NCBI RefSeq assembly: GCF_001482385.1
Contig: NZ_CP013611.1
Coordinates: 4,347,501 to 4,411,500, forward strand
Direction: 5' to 3'
Length of the DNA: 64,000 bases
DNA from: Pseudoalteromonas rubra
GTDB taxonomy: Bacteria > Pseudomonadota > Gammaproteobacteria > Enterobacterales > Alteromonadaceae
In this document: piece by piece, positions 18,246 to 26,781 of the stretch
Numbering within the stretch: position 1 is the first letter of the stretch
Layout: each line of letters opens with the position of its first letter
Notes under the pieces: model-generated
What the model was told of the DNA's origin: nothing
Seen by the model: only the letters and a program-made list of their open reading frames with translations
The model's database searches: none
Translations under genes and position numbers: made by a program

Positions 18246-18460
18246 CTAAAGGTGCATTGAATTCTTTACAGTATAGAAAAAGGTATGACTGCAAGAAAGT
18301 GCATAACTAAAGATAAAAAAGTGATTACTCAACACTTTATATCAGTTATGGAGTTTTTGCAGTAAATATACCAAGTGTAGTATTCAATTTCTGACAATAG
18401 ATGACTTTTTAAACACAAGGGAGTAGACTTAGATCTAATAACACCTGATGGGGAGGCGTT

Positions 18461-19246
18461 ATGCAGATAAATTCTCAAAGTACTAGTTTTTTTAACCGGG
18501 TTGATCAAACCAATAACAAGCTTAATCAACAGCTTGCAAGTGGTAAAAAGGTCAACTCAGCAGCCGATGATGCGGCGGCATTGCAGATAATTAACCGTCT
18601 GACATCTCAGCAGGAAGGCTACAATCAGTCTATCCGTAATGCCTATGATGGTATTTCTTATTCGCAAACGACCGACTCTGCATTGTCTGGCGTCAATGAT
18701 GCAGTATCGCGGATCCGCGAATTGTCGTTGCAGGCTGGCAGCGGCGCGCTGACAGACAGTGACAGGCAAGCTTTGCAAGAAGAAGTGTCGCAGCTTCAGT
18801 CTCAGATCACAGATACCTTCGCTAATACAACCTTTGGCGGACAGGCACTGTTTGATGGTAACCAGACTAGCTTCCAGGTGGGGCCTGATGCGAATACAAC
18901 GCAAGGGTTTACGGCGTCTGATGGCAGTTTCGCTAACCCGATCCTGAGTGTAGACATTTCGACTCAGGCAGGTGCACAAACAGCGATTGATGCGGCAGAT
19001 CAGGTGTCGGAAGCGCTCAATACGCAAAGGACTCAGCTGGGTGCGTTTGAAAACACACTTAATAGCACGATACGTGTCCTGGGAACACAAAGAGACAATA
19101 TCGCAGAAAGCCAAAGCCGTATTCAGGACACTGACTACGCAAGCGCGGTTGCCGAGCAAACGGCCAACGATATTTTATCTCAGGCATCTATTGCATTACG
19201 CGGACAGGCAAATCAGTCTGCTTCATCGGTGCTGGGGCTGCTGTAA
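18461..19246 (+). CDS. Short atypical flagellin
   Basis: This 261-residue flagellin has the conserved N-terminal region (QQLASGKKVNSAADDAA through the ISYSQT helix and TTFGGQALFDG) and the C-terminal helix (DTDYASAVAEQT, then NDILSQASIALRGQAN). It is short, with a minimal central domain. The extreme N-terminus reads MQINSQSTSFFNR instead of the usual ALTVNTN-type start, and it ends in LGLL without a terminal basic or polar residue. It is secreted by the flagellar export apparatus and is a likely acceptor for the neighbouring sugars. GGGGAGG lies seven bases before the ATG. A terminator follows, so it is monocistronic. It may be a minor filament subunit. Confidence 0.88.
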   Translation: MQINSQSTSFFNRVDQTNNKLNQQLASGKKVNSAADDAAALQIINRLTSQQEGYNQSIRNAYDGISYSQTTDSALSGVNDAVSRIRELSLQAGSGALTDSDRQALQEEVSQLQSQITDTFANTTFGGQALFDGNQTSFQVGPDANTTQGFTASDGSFANPILSVDISTQAGAQTAIDAADQVSEALNTQRTQLGAFENTLNSTIRVLGTQRDNIAESQSRIQDTDYASAVAEQTANDILSQASIALRGQANQSASSVLGLL

Positions 19247-19272
19247 GCAAAAATTGGTAAGTACAATACGTG

Positions 19273-19305
19273 AAAAGAGCCAGCAATTTAATGCTGGCTT
19301 TTTTA
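19273..19305 (+). terminator. Rho-independent terminator after the flagellin gene
   Basis: An 8 bp perfect stem (AGCCAGCA at 19278-19285 and TGCTGGCT at 19292-19299) with a 6-base loop is flanked by an A run upstream and six Ts downstream. It is a textbook intrinsic terminator 30 bp after the flagellin stop. Confidence 0.9.
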
Positions 19306-19589
19306 TTACCTCTGCTGCGATTGAGTCGCGGGAAGCTCTTCTTTGTCCATATTGGTGCATTCAAAATAGTACCTGGATCCAAACCACAATGTTGCGACGT
19401 CACAGGTTGTTCTGAGGCGTTAATTTCGTTCCTTATAAAAGTACAGCTCTCTGATTTTTCTAAATTTTAATCCTTAAGTATTGATTTGGCGCATAGCCAG
19501 CGGCGTTTTTTTGGCGTTGATGTCAAAAACTTGCCACTTAGGTATTGCATCCCCATGTCACTGACTTACAATCATTACTATTGATATAG
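19306..19589. other. Intergenic region upstream of flrA
   Basis: The region between the flagellin terminator and flrA holds only a candidate sigma-70 promoter near its end. Two short overlapping ORFs across it lack coding character. In Vibrio and Shewanella, flaG, fliD and fliS occupy this interval; no trace of them is visible here. Confidence 0.6.
19545..19572 (+). promoter_or_regulatory. Candidate sigma-70 promoter of flrA
   Basis: TTGCAT (19545-19550) and TACAAT (19567-19572) are separated by 16 bp and lie 17 bp before the flrA start. Master regulators of polar flagella are usually not RpoN-dependent, which fits. No -24/-12 element was found here. Confidence 0.45.
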
Positions 19590-21056
19590 ATGAAGAAGTT
19601 GGATCTTGCGGGCATGATTACGATCCTGGATAACAATAATAACAGAGCAGCCGGGCTGGCAGCGGCATTGAGTTTCGTTGGACAGCCGGCACAGGTGATT
19701 GCGGAGTCGGAATTTTCCCCCGAACTGTTGAATAACCTACAAGAGCCAGTGGTTATCCTGGGAGCTCTCTCACAACTAAATCATGAGGCGTTGATCAAGT
19801 CTTTGCCCGCCGTGCCGTTTTTGCTGATTGGAGAAACCCTAAGGCCGCTACTATCGTTGGCAAACGTGATTGGTCTTATCACAGAGCCATTTAGTCAGGA
19901 AGTGACCATGCAGTTATTGCATGATTGTCAGCAATATCAACGCATGTTGCCGGGAAAATCAACCCAGCTGAATGATGCTAAGTCGTTTGACGGCCTGGTG
20001 GGAGATACAAAAGCCGTCAAAGAAGTGCGCTTTTTGATTTCTCAGGTTGCGAAAACTGACGCTAATGTCCTGATCCTGGGTGAATCCGGAACCGGTAAAG
20101 AGGTGGTTGCGCGAAATGTGCATTTGCTATCTAACCGGAATTCAGGTCCTTTTGTGCCTGTTAACTGTGGCGCCATTCCTGGTGAGCTACTTGAAAGTGA
20201 GTTGTTTGGACATGAAAAAGGTGCGTTCACCGGCGCGATTTCTGCACGTAAAGGGCGTTTTGAGTTAGCGCAAGGTGGTACATTATTCCTTGATGAAATC
20301 GGCGATATGCCTTTGCAAATGCAAGTTAAGTTGTTACGTGTCTTGCAGGAGCGCAGTTATGAGCGTGTTGGTGGTACCAAGCCTATCCAGGCGGATGTAC
20401 GGGTTATTGCTGCAACACACCGTAATCTGGAAACCATGATCGAAGAGGGTAAATTCCGCGAAGATTTGTTTTACCGTTTAAATGTGTTTCCCATTGAGAA
20501 CCCCTCTTTGCGTGAACGTGCTGATGATATTCCTTTGTTGTTAAAAGAGTTGTTACGTCGTGTTGCAGAGCAAGGTGGCAGTACGGTTAAGTTCACCGAT
20601 CGCGCGATTGACAGCCTCAAAGCACATAGCTGGCCCGGAAATATTCGTGAGCTGGCGAATTTGGTGGAGCGCATGGCCATTATGTTCCCCGAAAAAGTGG
20701 TCGATGTGACCGACTTACCCGGTAAGTATCGCTATATCGAAGTGGAAGCTTACGAACCAGAATACCCGGAAGAGCTGCTTGAAAAAGACGTCTTTAACGA
20801 GCTATTCAGTGATGGTTTCAGTGATTTTGAGGATGAAGAAGAAACACTCGAACAGGGTAATGCTGAGTCTGGTTTGGGGTTGCTGCCTGATGAGGGAATT
20901 GAGCTCAAAGAGTATCTTGCGGAGATGGAGATTAGTCTCATTACTCAGGCTCTTGAGCGGTATGACTATGTGGTTGCGAGAGCGGCTGAGATCCTCGGCG
21001 TGCGCCGCACGACCCTGGTCGAAAAAATGAAGAAGTACAATCTGAATCGCGATTAG
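19590..21056 (+). CDS. flrA: Flagellar master regulator FlrA/FleQ
   Basis: This 488-residue sigma-54 enhancer-binding protein is the top activator of polar flagellar genes. Its N-terminal FleQ domain resembles a receiver but lacks the acidic pocket and phospho-acceptor aspartate. The AAA+ domain has Walker A GESGTGK (164-170), the sigma-54 contact loop GAFTGA (211-216) and Walker [10 protein letters not shown] Fis-type helix-turn-helix lies at the C-terminus ([15 protein letters not shown]). The start at 19590 gives the N-terminal length of relatives, but its ribosome binding site is poor. It should drive the RpoN promoter in front of flrB. Confidence 0.93.
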   Translation: MKKLDLAGMITILDNNNNRAAGLAAALSFVGQPAQVIAESEFSPELLNNLQEPVVILGALSQLNHEALIKSLPAVPFLLIGETLRPLLSLANVIGLITEPFSQEVTMQLLHDCQQYQRMLPGKSTQLNDAKSFDGLVGDTKAVKEVRFLISQVAKTDANVLILGESGTGKEVVARNVHLLSNRNSGPFVPVNCGAIPGELLESELFGHEKGAFTGAISARKGRFELAQGGTLFLDEIGDMPLQMQVKLLRVLQERSYERVGGTKPIQADVRVIAATHRNLETMIEEGKFREDLFYRLNVFPIENPSLRERADDIPLLLKELLRRVAEQGGSTVKFTDRAIDSLKAHSWPGNIRELANLVERMAIMFPEKVVDVTDLPGKYRYIEVEAYEPEYPEELLEKDVFNELFSDGFSDFEDEEETLEQGNAESGLGLLPDEGIELKEYLAEMEISLITQALERYDYVVARAAEILGVRRTTLVEKMKKYNLNRD

Positions 21057-21080
21057 ACAGAGTTACTCAATACGTAATTA

Positions 21081-21105
21081 CGGCACCCAGGCGGTGCCGT
21101 TTTTT
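21081..21105 (+). terminator. Rho-independent terminator after flrA
   Basis: A 7 bp GC-rich stem (CGGCACC at 21081-21087, GGTGCCG at 21093-21099) is followed by six Ts. It makes flrA a single-gene unit. Confidence 0.88.
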
Positions 21106-21199
21106 ATGGTTGCAAAAATACAACGTGCTACACACTCATGTATTCGTGGGCAAAACGCGAAGTACCTGACTTGTTGTTTTAACGATAAGAGGCCAGGCA

Positions 21200-21811
21200 T
21201 CACTGCTTGCTAAGTTGCGCTTTAATACCCAGCGTCTTATTTGCTTCTAATATGGGAGACTTGCAAAAACAGTCATCATGATGATCGTTTACCATGCCAC
21301 AGGCCTGCATATGCGCATAGACTGTGGTGGGCCCAAGAAATTTAAAACCACGCTTTTTTAAATCTTTAGCAAACTGTTCGCTTATCTCTGTGGTTGCTTG
21401 ATAGTCTTCGGGACTGTGAATGGTGTTTACGATTGGCGTAAAGTTGACAAATTGCCACTGATAGTAAGCAAAGCTGCCGAACTCCTGTTGAATCTCGATA
21501 AATCGTTTTGCGTTATTAATGGTGGCCTGGATCTTCAATTTATTGCGGATGATCCCGGGGTTGTCCATCAGCCTGGCCACATCGTCTTCTGTCATTGCGG
21601 CAACTTTGTGTGGCTCAAACTGATGAAACGCCGCGCGATAGTTATCACGTTTTTTTAATATGGTATACCAGCTGAGTCCTGCCTGAGCAGATTCCAGGGT
21701 AATAAACTCAAACAGCTTATTATCATTCAGTACGGGCTTTCCCCACTCTTCGTCGTGATACGCCACGTAATCAGGTTTGCTTAAATCGACCCAGTGACAA
21801 CGTGTGGTCAT
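21200..21811 (-). CDS. tag: DNA-3-methyladenine glycosylase I
   Basis: This 203-residue base-excision repair enzyme removes 3-methyladenine from DNA. The family zinc site is visible as Cys5 and His19 near the N-terminus and the late HHDDC group. The YHDEEWGKP motif and the WYTILKKRDNYR helix are typical. It lies on the opposite strand between flrA and flrB, where related polar flagellum clusters have flrA directly followed by flrBC. It has no functional link to motility and looks like an insertion or rearrangement. Confidence 0.93.
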   Translation of the reverse strand: MTTRCHWVDLSKPDYVAYHDEEWGKPVLNDNKLFEFITLESAQAGLSWYTILKKRDNYRAAFHQFEPHKVAAMTEDDVARLMDNPGIIRNKLKIQATINNAKRFIEIQQEFGSFAYYQWQFVNFTPIVNTIHSPEDYQATTEISEQFAKDLKKRGFKFLGPTTVYAHMQACGMVNDHHDDCFCKSPILEANKTLGIKAQLSKQ

Positions 21812-21942
21812 GATATTGTCCTTAATGTGACAGTGATTAGACTTAGTGTAGCGTATTATTAATTGCTGTACAAATAAACAGTGTCAAACTTTTGAAGGCA
21901 TCTTTAAGTTTTTAACTTATTGAATATAATTGCTTTTAAAGT

Positions 21943-21958
21943 TGGCATGGCAATTGCT
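21943..21958 (+). promoter_or_regulatory. Sigma-54 promoter of flrBC
   Basis: TGGCATGGCAATTGCT has GG and GC dinucleotides at the correct 12-base offset and close consensus matches (TGGCA and TTGCT). It lies 35 bp upstream of the flrB ATG and is the expected target of FlrA with RpoN. Confidence 0.88.
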
Positions 21959-21992
21959 TTTTTCCAGTATCTAGATTTATGAGAGCAACGTC

Positions 21993-23105
21993 ATGGCATT
22001 AGCAAAAGTGATTAATCCACAATTTGTGCCAACCACTCAATACAACCCTTGCTTATTACAAGAAGCGTATATGGGTGAGCTGAGCGATTTGCGGCAACAG
22101 GCCAGTTGGCTGAGTCATCTGGTCGATACCATGCCTGCGGGTGTGGTGGTATTAGATGGGCAGGGTATGATAGCCAAGGCCAATCAGATAGCCATTGATA
22201 TGCTGGGTGAGCCACTGGAGGGTGAAAAGTGGTTTACTATTATCCAGCGTTCCTTTTGTCCGCAGCAGGATGATGGCCATGAAGTGTCTCTCAAAGACGG
22301 ACGTCTGATCAAACTCGATATTACTGCCCTGACGCCGGAGCCTGGTCAACTGATCTTGATGACGGATCTGACAGAAACGCGTCGTCTTCAGGCACGAGTT
22401 GCACACATGCAGCGTCTCAGTGCATTGGGAAAAATGGTGGCATCTTTGGCTCATCAGGTACGTACACCTTTATCTGCAGCGATGCTTTATGGTGCAAATC
22501 TGGGTAGCAGCAAGCTACCTGCACAATCACGAGATAAATTTCATACTAAACTGATGTCGCGTCTTAAAGATCTTGAAAATCAAGTTAACGATATGCTGTT
22601 GTTCGCAAAAAGTGGCGAACAGCAGGTCATTGAACGTGTGTCGATGCAACAGCTATTGAGCGAAGTCAAAGCCGGCGCAGATGCGATGGTGTCATTGCAC
22701 AAAGCCGAATTGACCGTGACTTTACCTGAGCCGGATATTGAAATTCTGGGCAATAAAACTGCACTGGCAAGCGCCATTCAGAACCTGATCCACAACAGCG
22801 TGCAACACATTGGCGCCGGGGCCCAAATAGAGATTTGCGCCCAGCGCGATACCGGAACAGACACTGTACGGATCAGTGTGTCTGACAATGGTCCAGGTGT
22901 TGACCTGAGCCAGGCAAGCAAACTATTTGAACCTTTCTACACGACTAAGTCACAAGGCACAGGCCTGGGGTTAGCCGTTGTGAATTCTGTCGCCCATTCC
23001 CATAAAGGTCGGGTTGACGTTAGCAATAATGAAACCGGAGGCGCATGTTTTAGCATGTTATTGCCTATTTCCAGCGAACATTCATCATTACAGGAGGCCG
23101 TATGA
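21993..23105 (+). CDS. flrB: Flagellar two-component sensor kinase FlrB/FleS
   Basis: This 370-residue cytoplasmic histidine kinase has no membrane segments. A PAS domain (about 37-130) precedes the HisKA motif with His154 in LAHQVRTPL. An ATPase domain follows with the N box NLIHNSVQH, DNGPGVD and GTGLGLAVV. It phosphorylates FlrC to turn on the middle flagellar genes. It lies 35 bp after a sigma-54 promoter and overlaps flrC by 4 bp. Confidence 0.92.
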   Translation: MALAKVINPQFVPTTQYNPCLLQEAYMGELSDLRQQASWLSHLVDTMPAGVVVLDGQGMIAKANQIAIDMLGEPLEGEKWFTIIQRSFCPQQDDGHEVSLKDGRLIKLDITALTPEPGQLILMTDLTETRRLQARVAHMQRLSALGKMVASLAHQVRTPLSAAMLYGANLGSSKLPAQSRDKFHTKLMSRLKDLENQVNDMLLFAKSGEQQVIERVSMQQLLSEVKAGADAMVSLHKAELTVTLPEPDIEILGNKTALASAIQNLIHNSVQHIGAGAQIEICAQRDTGTDTVRISVSDNGPGVDLSQASKLFEPFYTTKSQGTGLGLAVVNSVAHSHKGRVDVSNNETGGACFSMLLPISSEHSSLQEAV

Positions 23106-24511
23106 GCAACAAAATTTTAGTTGTCGAAGACGATGCCGGATTGCGCGAAGCACTTATCGACACGCTTGAAATGTCGGGGTTTGAGTGCGTCGAGGCGGAT
23201 AGCGCTGAACAGGCAGTGATATTGTTAAAACAACAAGTGTTTTCACTGTTGGTCAGTGACGTACAAATGGGCGCCATGAGTGGCTTAGACTTGCTCAGGA
23301 CAGTGAAGCTTAACTACCCAGATTTACCTGTGCTGATGATGACGGCATACGCCACCATAGACGATGCAGTAGAGGCGATGCGTCTTGGGGCGATTGACTA
23401 TATGGCAAAACCTTTTGCGCCTGAGGTATTGCTGAATATGGTTAGTCGCTACATGCCGGAAAAAGTGAAAGAAACCGATGGTCCGGTGGTGGCAGACAGT
23501 AAAAGCCTGGAGCTGCTCGAACTCGCCAAAAAAGTGGCGCGCTCAGATGCCAGCGTAATGGTGTTGGGCCCGAGTGGCTCAGGTAAAGAGGTGCTTGCTC
23601 GTTATATTCATGACCGTTCAGAGCGTGCTGATCAGCCATTTGTGGCAATTAACTGTGCTGCCATTCCCGAAAATATGCTGGAAGCGACGTTGTTTGGGTA
23701 TGAAAAAGGCGCTTTTACCGGTGCGATTACAGCCTGCCCAGGTAAGTTTGAGCAAGCACAAAAAGGAACAATACTACTAGACGAAATTACGGAAATGGAT
23801 TTGGGCTTGCAAGCCAAGCTATTAAGGGTATTGCAGGAACGAGAAGTCGAGCGGCTGGGTGGTCGTAAAACCATTGAGCTGGATGTGCGGGTTCTGGCAA
23901 CCAGTAACCGCGACCTCAAAGAGGCGGTGAATGACGGTGTTTTCCGGGAAGACCTGTATTACCGACTGAATGTCTTTCCACTGACCTGGCTGCCATTGGC
24001 AGAGCGCAGCGGAGATATTGTCCCTCTTGCAGCGCATCTGTTACAGCGTCACTGTGACAAAGCCGGTAAAGTGACGCCTTTACTGTCTCAATGTGCTAAA
24101 GACAAACTCCTGAGCCACGCCTGGCCGGGTAACGTCAGAGAGTTAGATAATGTCGTGCAGCGGGCGCTTATTCTGCAACAAGGGGCGACCATTGCTGCTG
24201 ACGATATCTTCATCGAAAACTTTGCCCCGGTGCTCACAACCGCCGTACAACAGCCAAGCACGGAACCTACTGAATTTGCCACAGGTGATCGTGAGCCTGC
24301 TGGCCAGATCACCGTGAATATGAACGAGGATGCGGAGGGGCTGAGCTACAAAGAGGAGATTCAGGATAAGGAACACCAAATTATTCTCGATACGCTGAAC
24401 CGCTGCAATGGCAAGCGTAAAGATGTTGCCGAGTTACTCGGGATCAGTCCAAGAACACTCAGGTATAAGCTGGCCAGAATGCGCGATTTGGGTTTACCTG
24501 TGCCAGCCTAA
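23102..24511 (+). CDS. flrC: Flagellar sigma-54 response regulator FlrC/FleR
   Basis: This 469-residue NtrC-type regulator has a receiver domain with phospho-acceptor Asp53. The AAA+ domain carries Walker A GPSGSGK (156-162), GAFTGA (203-208) and ILLDEITE. The C-terminal Fis HTH reads VAELLGISPRTLRYK. Unlike FlrA, its receiver pocket is complete (Asp10, Asp11, Asp53, Lys103). Phosphorylated FlrC should activate the RpoN promoters before fliE, fliK and flhA in this window. Confidence 0.93.
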   Translation: MSNKILVVEDDAGLREALIDTLEMSGFECVEADSAEQAVILLKQQVFSLLVSDVQMGAMSGLDLLRTVKLNYPDLPVLMMTAYATIDDAVEAMRLGAIDYMAKPFAPEVLLNMVSRYMPEKVKETDGPVVADSKSLELLELAKKVARSDASVMVLGPSGSGKEVLARYIHDRSERADQPFVAINCAAIPENMLEATLFGYEKGAFTGAITACPGKFEQAQKGTILLDEITEMDLGLQAKLLRVLQEREVERLGGRKTIELDVRVLATSNRDLKEAVNDGVFREDLYYRLNVFPLTWLPLAERSGDIVPLAAHLLQRHCDKAGKVTPLLSQCAKDKLLSHAWPGNVRELDNVVQRALILQQGATIAADDIFIENFAPVLTTAVQQPSTEPTEFATGDREPAGQITVNMNEDAEGLSYKEEIQDKEHQIILDTLNRCNGKRKDVAELLGISPRTLRYKLARMRDLGLPVPA

Positions 24512-24525
24512 GCATTTAACCATGA

Positions 24526-24551
24526 CATCCGGGCAACCACTTGCCCGGATG
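24526..24551 (+). terminator. Strong hairpin after flrC
   Basis: A perfect 11 bp stem (CATCCGGGCAA and TTGCCCGGATG) with a 4-base loop begins 15 bp after the flrC stop. It lacks a T tail. It probably limits readthrough into fliE or stabilises the 3-prime end of the flrBC message. Confidence 0.55.
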
Positions 24552-24642
24552 AATGGCCTTCCTGTGACTGTTTAGTGGTCACTGTCAAAAATTCGACCAT
24601 CCTCAATTATCTCTAAGGGTTTGTTTTTGCTTGTTTTTATAT

Positions 24643-24658
24643 TGGCATGCTTTGTGCA
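24643..24658 (+). promoter_or_regulatory. Sigma-54 promoter of the fliE operon
   Basis: TGGCATGCTTTGTGCA has GG and GC at the 12-base offset, with one mismatch in the -12 box. It lies 40 bp before the fliE ATG and is the expected FlrC target driving fliEFGHIJ. Confidence 0.82.
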
Positions 24659-24697
24659 TTATTCAGGTTATGTATAACTCACAAAGTGAGCCAGACC

Positions 24698-25039
24698 ATG
24701 AAAATTCAATCTACCGGACTTTATCAGGAAATGCAGGCAATGGCCTCCGAGGCCGGCCGTGTCAGACCCCAGAATCCAAACAAATTGCCTGTCCAGGCAA
24801 CGGCGGCAACCTCAAGTGCCCAGTTTGGCGATTTACTCAGCGATGCACTCAATACAGTTGCAGGGCTACAGCGTGATGCCAAAGAGAAAGTGACCGCGGT
24901 TGAAATGGGTGACCGCAGCGTCTCTCTGGCAGAAGCAATGATAGCGAAAAACAAATCATCAGTGGCCTTTGATGCGACCATGCAAGTCAGAAATAAGCTG
25001 ATAGAAGCATATAAAGACATCATGAGTATGCCGGTATAA
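24698..25039 (+). CDS. fliE: Flagellar hook-basal body protein FliE
   Basis: This 113-residue protein joins the MS ring to the rod. The C-terminal half (SVSLAEAMIAKNKSSVAFDA through VRNKLIEAYKDIM) is the conserved FliE helix. The ATG at 24698 is chosen because the longer reading frame would start inside the sigma-54 promoter. GTGAG lies upstream. It is the first gene of the fliEFGHIJ operon. Confidence 0.93.
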   Translation: MKIQSTGLYQEMQAMASEAGRVRPQNPNKLPVQATAATSSAQFGDLLSDALNTVAGLQRDAKEKVTAVEMGDRSVSLAEAMIAKNKSSVAFDATMQVRNKLIEAYKDIMSMPV

Positions 25040-25062
25040 ACAGAGTTTAGTGGAGAGTAATC

Positions 25063-26781
25063 GTGGCTACCAATCAATCAACCGATCTGGCACTTGCTGA
25101 TGGACAATCCGTTCCGGGAGCCGGTGCTGATGCAGATACGCAACAAGAGCAAAAATCAGGCTACTTTAGTGCTTTGAGCGGTGTTGATATGCTCCGCCAG
25201 ATTACTTTGGTGATCGCACTGGCTATCTGTCTGGCAATCGCTATCTTCATCATTATCTGGGCTCGTCAGCCAGATATGCGTCCATTAGGTCAATACCCTA
25301 CTGAAGAGCTGGTTCAGACACTGGACTTTCTCGATGCGCAGAAAATCGAGTATGACCTGGATGGCAATACCATCATGGTCGCAGAGTCTGACTATCAGGA
25401 TATTAAACTGAGAATGGCCCGTGACGGGTTCAGCCAGGCACCGAGCAGTGGTACTGATATTCTGATGCAGGATATGGGATTTGGCGTGAGCCAACGTCTT
25501 GAACGTGAACGCCTTAAACACAGCCGGGAGCAACAGTTAGCACGTACCATCGAAGAACTACAAGATATTAACCGTGCTAAAGTCTTGCTGGCGATTCCAA
25601 AAGAAAATGTCTTTGCGCGACGCGAAAAACAGCCGTCAGCGACTGTGGTGCTGACATTAAAACGTGGCCGTACACTGGACAGTGAAGAAGTTGATTCCAT
25701 TGTTGATATTGTTGCTTCAGCGGTGCAGGGCCTGACGCCGGCACGTGTCACTGTAACAGATCAGAATGGTCGCCTGCTTAATTCTGGCTCACAGGACTCT
25801 CTGGCTGCGCGCTCTCGCAAAGAATATGAAATTGAGCGTAAGCGTGAGCAGGAATATCTGGAAAAAATTGACAGCATCATGATCCCAGTGGTGGGTCTGG
25901 GTAAGTATACCGCTCAGGTTGATCTGACGATGGATTTCAGTGCGATTGAAGAAACCCAAAAACGCTTCAACCCCGACTTACCCGCGGTGCGCAGTGAGAC
26001 CACCTTTGAAGAAAATAATGTCGGCGGTCTGGCTGTGGGTATCCCGGGTGCACTTACCAATCAGCCTCCAGTGAATTCCAATATTCCTGAAGTGGCAGGC
26101 CAGGGCAATGGTTCAGGTACGACACCATCACGTGTCCACAAAGAAGCCACACGTAACTATGAACTGGATACCACCATTTCACACAAGCGTCAGCAAACTG
26201 GCGTGATCCGTCGCATCAGTGTTTCAGTGGCGGTGGACTACATGAATAAGCCAGATGCTGAAGGCAATATGGTAATGACTGCGCGCTCACAGGAAGAGCT
26301 CAACAACATACGTCGTTTATTGCAAGGTGGCGTAGGCTTCGATATGCAGCGTGGTGATGCGCTGGAAGTAGTGACCGTACCTTTTGTACGTGAAAATATT
26401 CTTGAAGAGAGTGACTTGCCATTGTGGGAGCAGGAATGGTTTATGAAAACCATCCGTCTGGTCATGGGTGCTCTGGTTATCATTGTACTGATACTGGCGG
26501 TTGTCAGACCTATGCTGAAACGTCTGATTTACCCAGAAGATACACTGGAAGAGTATGATGAAGATGCGCTAACCTCAGGTGTAGACCTTGGCGACAGTAC
26601 TTTAGATATGCTAAACAATGACTTTGATGAATCAGCAGTTGGCTTCTCTTCCGATGGTACATTACAATTGCCAGACTTACATGGCGATGAAGATTTGCTT
26701 AAAGCTGTCCGTGCACTGGTTGCTAACGAGCCAGAGCTGTCTTCTCAAGTAGTCAAAGCATGGTTAACTGAAGATGAGTGA
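25063..26781 (+). CDS. fliF: Flagellar MS-ring protein FliF
   Basis: This 572-residue inner-membrane ring protein has an N-terminal membrane segment (about 47-67), YscJ/FliF ring-building domains including the AKVLLAIPKENVF strand, and a second membrane segment near 463-485. The acidic C-terminal tail binds FliG (LLKAVRALVANEPELSSQVV). It starts with GTG after GGAGAG. It overlaps fliG by 8 bp, consistent with coupled synthesis of ring and rotor. Confidence 0.95.
   Translation: MATNQSTDLALADGQSVPGAGADADTQQEQKSGYFSALSGVDMLRQITLVIALAICLAIAIFIIIWARQPDMRPLGQYPTEELVQTLDFLDAQKIEYDLDGNTIMVAESDYQDIKLRMARDGFSQAPSSGTDILMQDMGFGVSQRLERERLKHSREQQLARTIEELQDINRAKVLLAIPKENVFARREKQPSATVVLTLKRGRTLDSEEVDSIVDIVASAVQGLTPARVTVTDQNGRLLNSGSQDSLAARSRKEYEIERKREQEYLEKIDSIMIPVVGLGKYTAQVDLTMDFSAIEETQKRFNPDLPAVRSETTFEENNVGGLAVGIPGALTNQPPVNSNIPEVAGQGNGSGTTPSRVHKEATRNYELDTTISHKRQQTGVIRRISVSVAVDYMNKPDAEGNMVMTARSQEELNNIRRLLQGGVGFDMQRGDALEVVTVPFVRENILEESDLPLWEQEWFMKTIRLVMGALVIIVLILAVVRPMLKRLIYPEDTLEEYDEDALTSGVDLGDSTLDMLNNDFDESAVGFSSDGTLQLPDLHGDEDLLKAVRALVANEPELSSQVVKAWLTEDE

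Noticed and set aside
18351..18363. TGGAGTTTTTGCA as a sigma-54 site before the flagellin gene
   Set aside because: The GG-to-GC offset is 9 bases instead of 12, so it cannot be a normal -24/-12 element.
18410..18436. Possible sigma-28 promoter before the flagellin gene (TAAA, 15 bases, then TTAGATCT)
   Set aside because: Only the TAAA and the GAT core match the consensus; the -10 box fits at three of eight positions.
18557..19159. Minus-strand reading frame of 200 codons inside the flagellin gene
   Set aside because: It lies entirely antisense to a recognised flagellin and has a Cys/Arg-rich translation typical of a shadow frame.
19270..19470. Small plus-strand reading frame after the flagellin gene
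   Set aside because: Its first codons overlap the flagellin terminator hairpin, and no ribosome binding site precedes it.
24631..24876. Plus-strand reading frame overlapping the start of fliE
   Set aside because: It begins before the sigma-54 promoter element and is out of frame with fliE, so it is a shadow.
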